Part shown: positions 45,622 through 57,787 of the stretch, piece by piece
How the letters are laid out: the number at the start of each line of letters is the position of its first letter
Position numbering within the stretch: the first letter of the stretch is position 1
DNA from: Tigriopus japonicus
Taxonomy: Eukaryota; Arthropoda; Copepoda; Harpacticoida; Harpacticidae
Direction of reading: 5' to 3'
DNA: 64,000 nt
NCBI GenBank assembly: GCA_010645155.1
Contig: JAAGOF010000088.1
Coordinates: 1,087,384-1,151,383, forward strand
Position numbers and translations under genes: made by a program
The notes under the pieces: generated by a model
The model's database searches: none
The model's input: the letters and a program-made list of their open reading frames with translations, nothing else
Told to the model about the DNA's origin: nothing

Positions 45622-46220
45622 AGTACGAGGGATATCCAGACTAGAGGTAGACTGGGCTTGTAACTCAATTAAATGTACGATTTTTGGATTGATGAAAAGA
45701 ATCGAATTGCAGATTCATCTCTTGTGAACAGATGTTATTTTACAAATTTTGTTCTTAGACAAACTTGCTCGAAGCTTTGATTTAATTAGGCAAGGTATGT
45801 TGGTTGACCCCTGTATACATACAGTATGTAGGAATTAAACGTCGAGAGCGAGCAACATGACAAAAATGATGTATCTTTCAAAGCTAAGCTGTCTCAAATC
45901 GAAATTTATCATTTTTTCTGGACAAATGTTCACCAAACATAGAAATATGAGTATGAGCAACATCTTTACTTTACAAAATATTGGATTCTGACGAGTTTCT
46001 CGCTCTTGACGTCCATTTTTCAAACGTGCAGGGGTCACCGAATATACCTTGTCTAATTAAATCATAGCTTCGAACAAGTTTGTCTGACAACAAAATTTGT
46101 GAAATAACATCTGCTCACAAGAGTTCAATCTTTATTTCAATATTTGACAACAATCCGAAAATGGTGCAATTTAACGAAATACAGGCCCAGTCTAGCTATA
46201 GTCTGAATACCCCACGTACT
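45622..46220. mobile_element. Foldback transposon with ~190-bp inverted arms (599 bp)
   Basis: The left arm begins AGTACGAGGGATATCCAGAC and the right end is its reverse complement (GTCTGAATACCCCACGTACT). Matching continues through TAGACTGGGC, GGATTG, CTCTTGTGA, ACAGATGTTAT, ACAAATTTTGTT and GGTCAACC-type blocks. Further inverted matches occur in the centre (GTCGAGAGCGAG near 45841 versus CTCGCTCTTGAC near 46000). It has no coding capacity. No target-site duplication could be assigned, so the superfamily is open. Confidence 0.75.
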
Positions 46221-49050
46221 ATGAGAATCGATGAGTTGGTGTTGCCCTAAAACAGGTATCCTTACCTAAAAACACAAGATAGCTAACTTTATGATTATGC
46301 TCTTTTATTATACTGCACTAATCTCTACTTTTGTTCACTTTGCATGCTCAATATTTTGTTTTAGAAATTTCAAAATTTTTAGGAATTGGGCAAGTTTTAT
46401 CCATCCCTGTCACAAGCCGATTTTAGGGCCGTCTTAACCCGTCATGAACACTTGGCACCAGTTCAAAACCTAGCTCACCAAATGATGAAGAAAAAGGCGC
46501 TCAATTCATTGACTTTGACATCAAGTTCTTGTCTTAAAGATTCTGAGTTAGAAACAACAAAAAGTCTTCAACATTTTGGCTTGTTTTCGTACTTTTCCTC
46601 ATCTCCGTTTGACTGACAGCATCCTCTATTTTGTGCTGAGAGGAAGAGCTGTTTTGTATATTTGGTTGAAGGATGTTACAAGATATGTCTAAAACATTTG
46701 TGATTATGATACCTTCAAGCACTTCTTCCAGTTTTTGGATCTGTGATGTCCCTGCAATTAAGTAATACAGTTCAACAAAGGGATATAATCTCCACTAACC
46801 GATTTTAAAGCACGTGTTCATCTACCAAAGCTTTCTCGAGAATCTTTAAACTGATGCGATTGTATGCTTTCGCCAAGCTTTTTATCTAAGCTAACATACC
46901 ATTTTGGGTTTAGCACACATTGCTCGGGGGAACCTATTTAACATCAAGATTTGACATTTTATAAAGAGTGTCAAAACGGCCTCTAATTGCCTGTTATTTA
47001 CGAAGTATGTTCAGGTGGCCTTTCATTTTTGCAATGGCTTCTGCTTGTTCAAGTTGATAAAAACAAGGAAATGCCTGCTTCAGGGTCTGTGTTTTAGAGA
47101 GAAAACGTTGGAAGTATTTTTGTGTAATTGGTTCATAAATCTGTCAACTCATGTCGCTCTTGAATCACCACGTCAAACTATAGTTCAACGTTTGCGAAAG
47201 TGAGTGAGACATGAATCAAAGAGGAAACGTTTAGTTGTCAACCTTAAGGCCAACTTTTGATTCATCAAAGTGTTCCAAGTCCCTCAGATTCACTTACTTG
47301 AGTACATATACAAGAATGCCAATGTCAGTACTTCAGTAAGTAAGTTCATTGATCTTAACATTCAGTACAAAGGTTGCAACATCAAATCTTCAATGTTAAT
47401 TTCTTGAATATGAGAAGTGGCGTGAATATGCCATCAGTTTGTGCACAAAATAAAGAAGGATTTCACATTACTAACAGAACAAGAGCTGTTCTCAAATCAT
47501 CTGCGTGTTCCAACACATTACGTGGGTCCATAATGAGCTGAGCTGAGCCAAGAATCATGTTGATCAATCAGAGAACCACGGAATGATGTATATTTTGATG
47601 AAGTGTTTGAATTTCTTGTGTACGTTCAACTCTGAATATGCTGACCATTTTCCCTGAACAATAAATCCACTGTTCAGAAATAAAGAAATCCATTGCAAAA
47701 CATACCGTTTCAGTATGAAAGAGTTCCATTTTGTAGCTTTTTGTTTCGTTAAGAGATTCACAAATAGCATTTAGAATGATTCTGTTGCATCCCGGCAACT
47801 TTTTTTGAAAGAAGCATCAAATTTAAATCTTGTGACATGTCAAAAATGGAGGTGCCAGGAAGCTTAAAAGTTTGCAACCAAACTAATCTAACATATTCTG
47901 TAGGTACATGCAACTGTCTGTCGTCTAACTTCCAAAAGTGAGATGAAACATGAAATGGACGTGTTTTCCTGTCTTGTCAAAAACCGACTTAATGTCTATC
48001 AAATTTGAATACTTACTGTATTTGGTAAAGTTTGCAGAAAAACGGGTTTTTTGTTGCAAACCATAAAAACGCGACTCGTCCCCATAATAGTGTAGATTCT
48101 ACCCTATGAGTAAATTAGCAAACTTTCTTTGCCAATCAAGGCTAAAACAAGAACCCCCATTTTTGAGACCATAAAAACCAAATCAAATTGGTTTGGCCTT
48201 CAGAACCGGTTTTGTTTGAGTTGCGGATTTTTGCCAAAATTTGTTAATTGGGCGGAAGTAGACCAATTTAAAACACATCTACTAGCTCGTAATAATGATA
48301 GAATTTAAACTTGATCATCTGCCTTTATTCCTCAGAAGAAGGAACTTTTCGCATTTTGTAGATAAATCTTTGAGACATTTCGTCGTTGAGGCATCTAGGT
48401 ATAGTATCTGATTCTTGAATGAAGTTGGTGACTTATTTCCAAAATGGTTGCTTATTCCTGGACTGAGAATCTGAAAGGTTACACAGCTCTACAAACCAAT
48501 ACTACAAATTTGGTGAATTAAATGTTCAGCCCACAGTGAAAAGATTGATTGGGCATGAGCTGATTGACCGTCAGTATTGCAATAGGCAGAGAAATAGTTT
48601 GAAAAGCCAACAAAAGACAGAGAGTTTTTTACCTCTTGGAAAGATTATTTGTACAAACTCGTTTTGATCTTAGCCTATGATGAAGTTTAGATCGTCAAGT
48701 TGAAGCAAAAAAAGGTCACAGTTTTCAACTTTGTCTCTTTCATTTCTTGTCCTACAGATGTCAACACAACCAAATGTCATCCATCAAAAAATAGTTGAGA
48801 ACCAATGGGCCGCAACTGATAGTAGATTTTGGTAGGCCCATGGGCTTATCGGGGAAATAAAAAATGGTGGGCCTTGGAACCATACACAATACTGGGATCA
48901 TAGGCCTGAAGCTTTTGTAGCCCTTTTTTGAGTTGTCGACTTGGGCTTTGACCGAATAGGTCAACGTGTGCTATTTTTTTAAAACTCAACAATGTATTCC
49001 TAGTAATTCATTTCGGGTGGCAACATAAATGATTTGACAAGCAAGTCATA
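46221..49050. other. Intergenic DNA, no supportable gene
   Basis: About 2.8 kb between the CCP protein B gene and the receptor gene. Only short frames without domains are seen. A small imperfect hairpin lies near 47296-47345. A stretch at 48800-48960 rich in GGGCC/GGCCC weakly resembles hAT MITE family 2. Confidence 0.4.
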
Positions 49051-49416
49051 TTTATTTGACAATATGGGTTGTAACAATAAAGGTATATAATAAACATTGA
49101 GATTTGTCTTTGTAACCACAAGAGAGTCTGACAAACTTTACAGACTTGACTGGATGTTTCCAAGACGTGTATATCACAACACAGTAACAAAGATCTTGTC
49201 GCTCCATAAAAGCACATTTGACTCAAAAATATGGAGAGAAAACGCAAACTTTCTTCGTGATCAAATATGCTCTGTCGAAAAGACGTCGGAATCGGGCTCT
49301 ATTTCCAATATCTTTTCAACAAAGGAGCACTTTCGAGGGATTTTCTTGTACACACACATGTTATGAGGACATTGAGTATCACATTTCCAGGGTTTCACGA
49401 GAAACTTTTTCTTCTT

Positions 49417-52400
49417 TTACACCGAGACATGACTTCCACTGTTTGAGAGTCTGGTCACAAGAACCGAAGTTCCTCTTTGGAACGAGTGTCTTGGCAATCC
49501 TTGGTTTGTCGTCTGATCCGTTGAGGCCGTCCGAACTCCGTAACATTCATGAGAGAAGCTGGCAGAGGCATTTTCGGCTAAAGAAAGAAACAAGAGATCA
49601 TTGAATATTCCATCAGAGAAGTAGCTGGGTCTGAATGGGTGGAAGCTCAAAGTGAATGGATGACACTAATGGACAAGGAGACAGAATTTTTGTGGCAAAG
49701 ACAAGAAACAAATGGGAAAACTTTTCCTTTCCCAGAAAAGATTAAGGCCTCCAAAAACGTACGGGTGTCTATAAAAATAAGTCGGTCGAGTTACCCCAAG
49801 AATTGAGGTCGATTCACAAGAACGTAAATCGGTTTTTGAATGACTTTCATATTTGCCGCCCAATTGGTTCAGGGTTGCTGCTTTTCTCGATATTTTGAAA
49901 CCAGTTTCTTACCTTCAAGTTGCAGACCTCGTGGAGGACTACTGACATTGTTGTTTTCTGGACGTTTGACAACCACACTTTCCAACTCAAGTTCAGCTGA
50001 AGGTTTGCTCCTCTTCAAAAGGGTGGACTTTAACTTCCAGCATTTGGCCACCATTTGAGTCAGAATTTTGAAGTGCTCGTACCGGACTGTTTCGTAACGA
50101 TATCCATAAAGCATCGGATTGATACAAGCGCTTGACATTCCAATCAAGTGGCAAGTAATGAAGGCACATAGCATCAGTTCATGGTTACTCTGGAAACGAA
50201 AAGAGCCAGAATTAGCGCGCTATTTGCGGTTCTAGTCTATTCCTTCCCAAATTGGGCATCCTTAATTCCCGTCCGCTGATCTAGCTAATTAAGCATCTTG
50301 ATGTAACTTGAATAGTATCACCCAAGGATTTCTAGAATTTACTGGATTGAACACGGCCGACCAAGATCGAGTCGATTTAGGACATAGGGTAAAGGGAAAC
50401 ATGGGGCTTTTCCTTTTTTTCTGTGTAGCAAATCTACTCGATTTTGGTCGGCCGTGCGCAGTCCATCAAATTCTAGATGTCCTTCTATCCCCATATAAAT
50501 GAAAAATGCGGAATCCCAGGATTAAATCCCTAACAATAGTTTCTTGGGAAAGACGCTTTTAGATGTATTTACCTTGAACAGATTTGTGGCGTCGATGATT
50601 AAGCCTAGAATGTTCAGAGGAAGCCAACAAATGCAGAAAACCATGGAAATTCTAAAGAGCATGGTGTTTGTCCGTCGGGCTCGTTCGCGATCGCCAGATC
50701 TCTCTTTCCGGACCATTCGATGCTTCCGCAAGTACAAATAGATCATCAAGTAAAGAGACGATATCACGCTGAACGGGATCACAAATTGGATCAATAGCGA
50801 GAAAATGGAGTAATGATGTCGCTTGTTTTGAGCTTGAATACTCTTCGTGGAAGCATTGCCTGAAAGCAAAAGAGAAAAAGGTACTTTAGACATTAATTTC
50901 GTTGTTGTGGAATCACGTAACCCATGAGGGGCAGTATAAAGTTTGAAATAGATGAAAGTCGAAAATTTGCTCTTGTGACCATCTATCTGACTTAGACTCT
51001 CCTATCTCTCTGAGGTTAACGAACTTTCAAACAATGTCTTAGGTCCTTCACTAGTGGTTCATTCTTGCACAGACTAATCCCGTATTTTTTGATGTTCTAG
51101 TCCATGAGTCGGCAACCGGTGGGTCCAAGGGTGATCGTTGTTGGGCCCATAGGCAATGAAAAAAGTCCTAAATAATGGCCCCAAGAGACATCCATAGTAC
51201 TGCACTTGTGGGCCCAGAGGTCTTTGATCATTAATTTATGGGCTCATGAACCTTGGTGGGCCTTGACACAAAAACGGTGGCCGACCCCTGTTCTAGTCTA
51301 TTCGGACAGGTTTTCATGTCTTTGTCAAACCACCTCCTGTCAGCCAAATAATCCCCTTGCAATCAACCTGACTTAATTGGAAGCTCAAAAACAGACTTTT
51401 GCTCGATAAAGAAAAATTTACAAGGAAAATGCGTGCTCAACTTTGTCTACGCCCACAAAAGGCGTCGCAATAAATCGAAAGTTAGTTCATGACAAACATG
51501 TCGTCGAGCACGTTGCTTCCTTTTTCCGTCGTTTGTGTGACGGATCGGATCTCGAGAAAGTCATAATGTCAATATGGGAAAGAGTGTATGTATCTTTGAC
51601 GATAGGCACCTGTTTACCATATCCATGAGTCTCCTTTATTTATTTATGTCTGATCCCAATAGGACGCATGTTCTGAAGGGCTCTTTTAGTGCAGAGCCTT
51701 GTTTTACAAATTAGATTTGCTAGTCAACGAAAAAGTAACGTACAATTGGTTCTTTGTCGCCGTGGTCTAATCTTCAAAATGAGGCTACACATATGGCGAA
51801 TCTATCAGATATGAAACGCTATATTCTTCTTTTATAACATTCTCAAATATCCTCCTTAATCACAGCCTAGAGTCTACCATAACAAAGTAATTGTTCCATC
51901 CACGTGAAACAAACACATGCGGCGTGAAGTTGTTCCATCTACACCTGATCCCATCTCATCTTTCTCGCCGAGACTCATAACCTACGTCATGGTCACCCAA
52001 TCCCATGTTTGATCTGCCCACTAATGACTTCTGTGAACGTACAAAGGGTCCGTACAATCTGATATCTGATAGTTTGGCCATGAAACGAAGTGTCCAAGAT
52101 TGGTTCGGTTCCCAGAATTCCCACGCTTGTTGTTCCAATCAGAACCACTTGAAACCCGTTCATAATGAGTAGTATGTGCCTCACCTTTTGTTGCCCAATC
52201 TTCAATACAGAATGCGATGTCGTTCCATGGAATTCCGTCGGGGTCGGTGGCTTCCCCATCGGAGTAATAATCTGAATCATATCCAGAATTGGAAACTTGA
52301 GACGATTCCTGGGACTCAAAGGTTGTGGTCTGGACCATTGGCACATGTAGATGGGCATGAAGGTAGACTGGCAAGGACATGATCAATGCCACAATCACCA

Positions 52401-53385
52401 CAAATGGAAGGATCAGAAGGGCCTGAAAGATGGGTAAGTTGGAACAAGGCTGGTTAGTTCCAGAGGCGTTCCATGTTCAACGAAGGTTTTTCTTACTTGT
52501 AATGTGGAGAGCTGTTTGGTAGTTGGATGTACGATGCAACGATAGCGATCCATGGCAATAATGACGATGGTTATGGAAGCCATGTAGACCACAAAGCAGG
52601 GTGAGGCTTTGACACATTTGCACAAGGTGAGACTATTCTTGCCGAAAGGCCAATATTTAGTTAGAACATCGGTGGCACTGAAGCTCATGGTAACACAGAG
52701 AACTAGTATAAGAGAAGAGCAAAGCAGTCTATGAAAAATCTTCGTATTGCTTAGCATATTTGATTGTTTGTTATTTAGCTCAATTACAGGGAATTGCTCA
52801 AGTACTTAATAATCCCACTCTTTTCAGAAGGAGATACGTACACGTAGATTCAGAAGTTATTGAGAAACGGATGGATAATCAGGGACTATTCTCGATGAAT
52901 CACTTTTCATCAGAGAAGGTGGGATGTTTCTGTTAATGATCAAAGCGGGGTATTTGCAATATTTCTGTGACTTAAAGGTCACACGCTGTCAATTATTCCC
53001 ACACGATTGGTTGAACCCACGTGTAACAAATTCCTTCGTCCCCGTAACTAAAAATAAGCCCCATTGCCCAACATCGACCTTTGGATCCAGGAATGATCAG
53101 GTTTGATTCAGGGTAATCCATTTACTTACATAAATCTGCCACGGCCAATTTCAGAATGAATATGTTCCTAGGGGTCCAGATTTCTTTTCGGCGAAAGACG
53201 GACCAAATGGCAAGACTGTTGGACACGAAAGCAATCGCGATCACGATCACATATGTTATCACAAACACCGAGTACCAAGGATCATGGATGGATCGATTGA
53301 GTCGGTACATGTTCAGGAGATCCTTTTGATGATCATCCAAGTAATCGTCATAGTAGGAGGCAGACGTGGAATCGCTGTCACTCAT
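49417..53385 (-). CDS. Class A GPCR, neuropeptide Y/F-receptor-like, 474 aa
   Basis: Exons (minus) are 53385-53130, 52702-52497, 52422-52185, 50859-50573, 50189-49913 and 49577-49417 (1425 nt, phases 1/0/1/0/1). The acidic extracellular N-terminus has a potential N-glycosylation site (NRS). Helix 1 carries the conserved N (FVSNSLAIWSVF), helix 2 LAVADL, then WPFG and Cys113. The helix 3 end is MDRYRCIVHP (residues 136-145). The long second loop has a Cys for the disulphide (FCIED). Helix 6 has CICWLPLN and helix 7 NPMLY (353-357). The DRYRCIVHP and KYWPFG motifs fit the peptide-receptor branch near NPY/NPF/RYamide receptors; the ligand cannot be assigned. Reading through the 49913 donor would stop at 49869. 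I preferred the splice because the donor (GTAAGA), the acceptor (TTTCTTTAG) and the phase all fit, giving a serine-rich tail ending HVSV. Confidence 0.88.
51103..51290. mobile_element. hAT-type MITE, family 2, copy 1 (188 bp)
   Basis: The ends are CATGAGTCGGCAACC and GGTGGCCGACCCCTG, matching the common hAT terminus CAGGGGTCGGCAACC. A perfect 8-bp duplication, TTCTAGTC, flanks it (51095-51102 and 51291-51298). The interior is rich in GGGCCC blocks. It lies in intron 3 of the receptor gene. Confidence 0.88.
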
Positions 53386-53966
53386 GATCTTGGATATTGA
53401 TTCTGACAATGTAGATGTGAGGAGTTTTGACTCAAAGGGCCGCAGAATTTACACAAGTTGAGTTGAGGATGCTTATGAATGCCATTCCGTTCTTTCCCAG
53501 CCTCTCTCATGGACTGACGGAAGAACCTTGAGTCAAGCTTGAAGGAGGCCCTTTGTATTCGCGGAGAACCTTGGCCGAGCCTTTGATCCGCGAAAGGCCG
53601 CTCAGGGAAATGGAGCTTGTTCATCTCCTTCGATCGCTTTCTCTAGCTATCGCGCTCATCGGTTTCATCAGTAAACGAAGTAACAGATCTGAACAGGTTA
53701 TTGGGACCAAATATTTTTTGAATTTTATACGAACTAACACAGCATGTTTGACCAAGAGAGAACATTTAAAAAAATGATAGTTTAATTTCATTTACAAATA
53801 ATAAAGTGTAAAGAAATGAGCAACTTTGATGGGGTTTCAGTTATGTGCTGTAGCTCTTATTTTGGACTCAACTGAGCTAAAAAGAACAAAGTTTTTCTCA
53901 GTAAATTTGGGAACTAAAACCTCATAAGCTGTTTTAACAACGCCAAGACAATATTATCATCTACAC

Positions 53967-54175
53967 CAGGGGTCGGAAACCAGTGGGCCACGGCCCACAT
54001 GTGGGCCCAGGGGTGGTCTTTGGTGGGCCCAGAGGCAATGGGGAAAGTACAAAATAGTGAGACATCCATAGTACTAAACTTGTAGACCCAAAGCGCTTTG
54101 ATCGATAATTCGTGGGCCCCTGACAATATGTAATCAAATTTGTGGGCCTTGACTCAAAAGTGGTTGCCGACCCTG
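53967..54175. mobile_element. hAT-type MITE, family 2, copy 2 (209 bp)
   Basis: The ends are CAGGGGTCGGAAACC and GGTTGCCGACCCTG, with the perfect 8-bp target duplication ATCTACAC on both sides (53959-53966 and 54176-54183). The interior (AGACATCCATAGTACT, GGGCCTTGACTCAAAA) aligns with copy 1. It is non-coding. Confidence 0.9.
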
Positions 54176-54520
54176 ATCTACACTCTTTCTCTCTTAGATA
54201 TCCCTTCTTTGGCCCATTGATTTGTTCTCTGGTGCCTTATTTATCATGCTAGAAATAAAATGGCACCCACCAAGTTTTGGAACCAAGCTGGCTGTCCTTA
54301 ATCTTCATTGATGTGCCCACATTGTTCTCCTCACAAGTCAACTAAATAAAAAAAATGCAGGAACACAATGTGCTTGCCATGGGTAAAGGGACACCGTGTT
54401 CTCTGCAAGGAAATAAACAAAGTGTTTGTCGGCTAAATTGGCCAGAAAAAGAGTTCTACTACTAGATGGGCCATTTCAAGGAAGCACCTTTTAAAAAAGA
54501 TTATTTTTATGGATACGTTA

Positions 54521-54750
54521 GAAGGGGAAGACGTGGTGCATTGGTTAGCGTAGTTTACTGTAGTTTGAGAGGTCCGAGGTTCGATTCACCTTCCCGACCT
54601 TTCTCAAAGTTACTTTTAGACGCTGTCCCACAACCAAAGATAGAAAACCATTCTGATATCGGACTTGAAATTGCTTATCAGAAAATTTGAACGATGTGAT
54701 GGCTGGCTTCGCTGGACAGGTGAGGCTCAAACCTCCGACCTTAGCAACCA
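54521..54750 (+). mobile_element. tRNA-derived SINE, copy 1
   Basis: The 5' part is tRNA-like with RNA polymerase III promoter boxes: A box TGGTGCATTGG at 54535-54545 and B box GGTTCGATTC at 54578-54587. A tRNA-unrelated body of about 150 bp follows and is shared with the copy at 57222, including GATGTGATGGCTGGCTTCGC and GAGGCTCAAACCTCCGACC. The two copies differ at many positions, so neither is very recent. Confidence 0.8.
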
Positions 54751-57221
54751 ACATCAACTCAAATAACCAAGGATCCATATTTGAGATGAGATTTATTCTG
54801 CGTAGGGGAACCAAGTCTGTTCCTTTTTTCCTCTCACACATTCAAAATGATACAAACTCAAAACTAAGCCAAATTTGAAGGTCTACCTTTATTTCCATTA
54901 AAACGGATTGTCTTTTAAATACATTACAAAGAGAAGAATGGGAAACACGATGTGTTTGTATTGGTTGAAATTTAAATCATTGGATGTGATGGTTCACAAA
55001 CTCCTGAATTTTCTAAACAATAGACTGTCTCAATTCTATCACAATTCACGACATCTGGTGTCAGAATATACCAGACAGTTGGTGTAAAAGTTGAAAAATA
55101 GTATCCACATATTAGTGAGTTTGAATGGCTCTCATCCCACCCCATGGCCTTGATATAATCGGCCAATAGGGGGCAAACATTGAAGATGGTACTCAGATTT
55201 GATGTTAATATTTCAAAAGATAATAAAATTGGCTCATTGCCATGTTATTGTAAGTTTAAAATACTATCACTACTTTCAGTCACCTTTAAGAGACTTCCTC
55301 CCAATGCGTTTTTTTTTTGGAAAATTTCTGGAACTTTTTCCTTGCCCGTTGTCAGTGACGCACCCTGTAAGACAAGGATTCTTATGGTTCCAATCTCAGG
55401 CAATTCAGGCACAATGTATCGAGGTAGACATTTCGATAAATCCAGAAAAAAATCATGACATTGCATTTGCGTGAAGCTGTCCAGACGCTTTTGACATGTA
55501 ATATAAAACGATGATACTGAATCCTTCGTAATATAAAGTTGCTTCTAGATGTGTTCAAGGTTCCCCGATAGTTTTTTCAATGATTTGATTTTCACGACTG
55601 CAAAGGTCGATTTTGACAACCTTTGAAGTCAGAGAATAAATGATTGACCCAAACAGAAAAAGGAGACTACATTAGAAAAAAATCTAATTTAGGACCACCT
55701 GCTAAGGTATTCAGACCCTTGAAGGTAATTAAGTTAAGGCTTTTGGGGTAAGAGAGTCACACTGAGTAAAATAAAAATTGAACAAGAAATAGTCCAGTTT
55801 AGAAAAGATATACTGAAACGCAAATAATACAGTTATATTACGTCTTGGTACAAGATGACATCTCAGTTTGATTGGAAGCTTTGAGGAACAGGAAGCGACC
55901 GCTTTGAACAAAGATTTGTCGTAACAATGACACTTTATATAACCTTGAAATTGCGTGAGTAAAGACAAGTTTTTTCACACGTGAAATTTCAGATATCGTG
56001 TCACATGTCTGGATGATTAAACGGTCATAGGTGTTATACCAATTAACATGGATTTATAAATACTAGACGTTAACAGTGAAGTATAATTTTAGAATTTTAG
56101 GTACGTTTTAGAGAACATCTTGTCGAGTAAGCCAATTTCCCACATGCTTATGCCTAAGAAAGATGGTTCTTCTCATTAGACTGAATTTGTGAGACAGTCA
56201 AGAGCAAATCTGAGGCAGATTGGACAGATTTTTCCAGAATATTGGTATTCACAATAAGCCTTCAGTTTCTTCACAGGTTTTGTAACAGATGTGAGGGAGT
56301 GATTTTCCTGCAAGGTTGTACGTCAATTTCATACAAAATATTTGGTAATTCCATTAATTAGAGTTTACCCTTTTTAAGCACCCATGCATATAAGTTTGCT
56401 CTGGTAAGTTTAAAGGAAACGATTCAAGTCACTTTTGAGGCTTAATAAAGACTTACCTATTGTGTAGAATCGTATGAAACCCTGAGGGAGAAGGTTGTAC
56501 AGGTTTGGACAGGTTTGGCTTGTTCCTAGTAAATTGTTTAAAATACCAGTTTGATCTAGTGCTCATGGAAACAAATTGGTTATGCGCTCGTTTAGATCAA
56601 GACAAGCCAAACAGAGCTCATTTAATAATCTGGCGTTGTTCATTCATTTCATTTTCGTTTGAACCACCTTGTGAAACACGACTTTCAAGTAACCATTTGA
56701 CAATTTTCACCCATATCCGTTATTGCTAATGTAGTTGTATACTTTCGTTTGGTCAATGTCAAAATGAAAATAAAAACAAATGAACTTAAAGTAGCATATA
56801 TTGAAACCAGTAGAGAAGCAAATTCCAGATGAATTAGCTCCAGCCGTTTAGAAAAAGTGCCTGACGTTAAGATGCTTGATCAAAAGATTCAAATTAGCCC
56901 AATCAATGTTTTCGGTACTTTTCGCAATCCTCTTGGAACTCCTGTCCCTTTGAAAAATGTTTTTACAGTCTTGTAACCTGTGGAAGTCTTTACTATAAAC
57001 CATCATGACAACAAACAACAACGTGGTTTTCGTTTTTATTTTTATTTTTCTGGAGTCAGAACGCGGCATCGATGCAAGTGTTATCTCAGACAAATAAGTT
57101 GTTATGCCCAAAAACATGTTTATTTGCTAGCTTTTAAAGTTTATTTACCATTTTTGGGCAAATACATGCAAAGTATGTGAATTTTGGCCAACTAAATGAA
57201 AGTATTTTCTTTTATTGGCAC
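54751..57221. other. Intergenic DNA, no supportable gene
   Basis: AT-rich sequence between the two SINE copies. Only short frames without domains or consistent splice sites are present. Confidence 0.4.
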
Positions 57222-57452
57222 GTTGGAGACGTGACGTCGTGGTTAGCACACTTTCCTATAGTGAGGGAGGTCCCAGGTTCAATACTCCTCCCCGACCTTT
57301 ATTCATGAAAACTTTCAGACGCTAATTCACACCAACAGGCGGGGAACTATTCTGATACCGGACATGAGATTGCCTATCGGGAAAACTTTGGACGATGTGA
57401 TGGCTGGCTTCGCTGGCCGGGCGAGGCTCAACCCTCCGACCCTAGCACCACC
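57222..57452 (+). mobile_element. tRNA-derived SINE, copy 2
   Basis: Same family as 54521-54750, with the tRNA-like head GACGTCGTGGTTAGCAC and B box GGTTCAATAC (57276-57285). The body includes ATTCTGATACCGGACATGAG, GATGTGATGGCTGGCTTCGC and GGCTCAACCCTCCGACC. It stands directly upstream of the 30-bp minisatellite. Confidence 0.8.
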
Positions 57453-57484
57453 AACAAATCCAAAAAAAAAAATCATGCAAAAAA

Positions 57485-57787
57485 TGTCTTTTTGGGGCAC
57501 GTGAATGCAAAACTTGTCTTTTTGGGGCAAAATAAATGGGAAAGTTGTCTTTTTGGGGCAAATATATGGGAAAGTTGTCTTTTTGGGGCAAATATATGGG
57601 AAAGTTGTCTTTTTGGGGCAAATATGTGGGAAAGTTGTCTTTTTGGAGCAAATATATGGGAAAGTTGTTATTTTGGGGCAAATAAATGGGAAAGTTGTTA
57701 TTTTGGGGCAAATAAATGGGAAAGTTATCTTTTTGGGGCAAATATATGGGAAAGTTGTCTTTTTTGGGCAAATAAATGGGAAAAATT
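57485..57787. repeat. 30-bp tandem repeat (minisatellite), ~8 full units plus partial ones
   Basis: The unit reads GGGAAAGTTGTCTTTTTGGG followed by GCAAATATAT. Eight near-identical units run from about 57536 to 57775, with diverged units on both sides. Because 30 is a multiple of three and the unit lacks stops in several frames, long open frames appear on both strands (140 codons plus, 217 codons minus). These are a by-product of the repeat. There are no unique spacers, so this is not a CRISPR array. Confidence 0.92.

Noticed and set aside
48770..48970. Possible further hAT family 2 copy
   Set aside because: Only scattered GGGCC words are shared; the termini and target duplication are not identifiable.
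49869..50189. Unspliced C-terminus of the GPCR stopping at 49869
   Set aside because: A strong donor at 49913 joins in phase to a strong acceptor at 49577 and gives a more plausible receptor tail.
57485..57787. CRISPR-like array
   Set aside because: Units are contiguous with no unique spacers, and the genome is eukaryotic.
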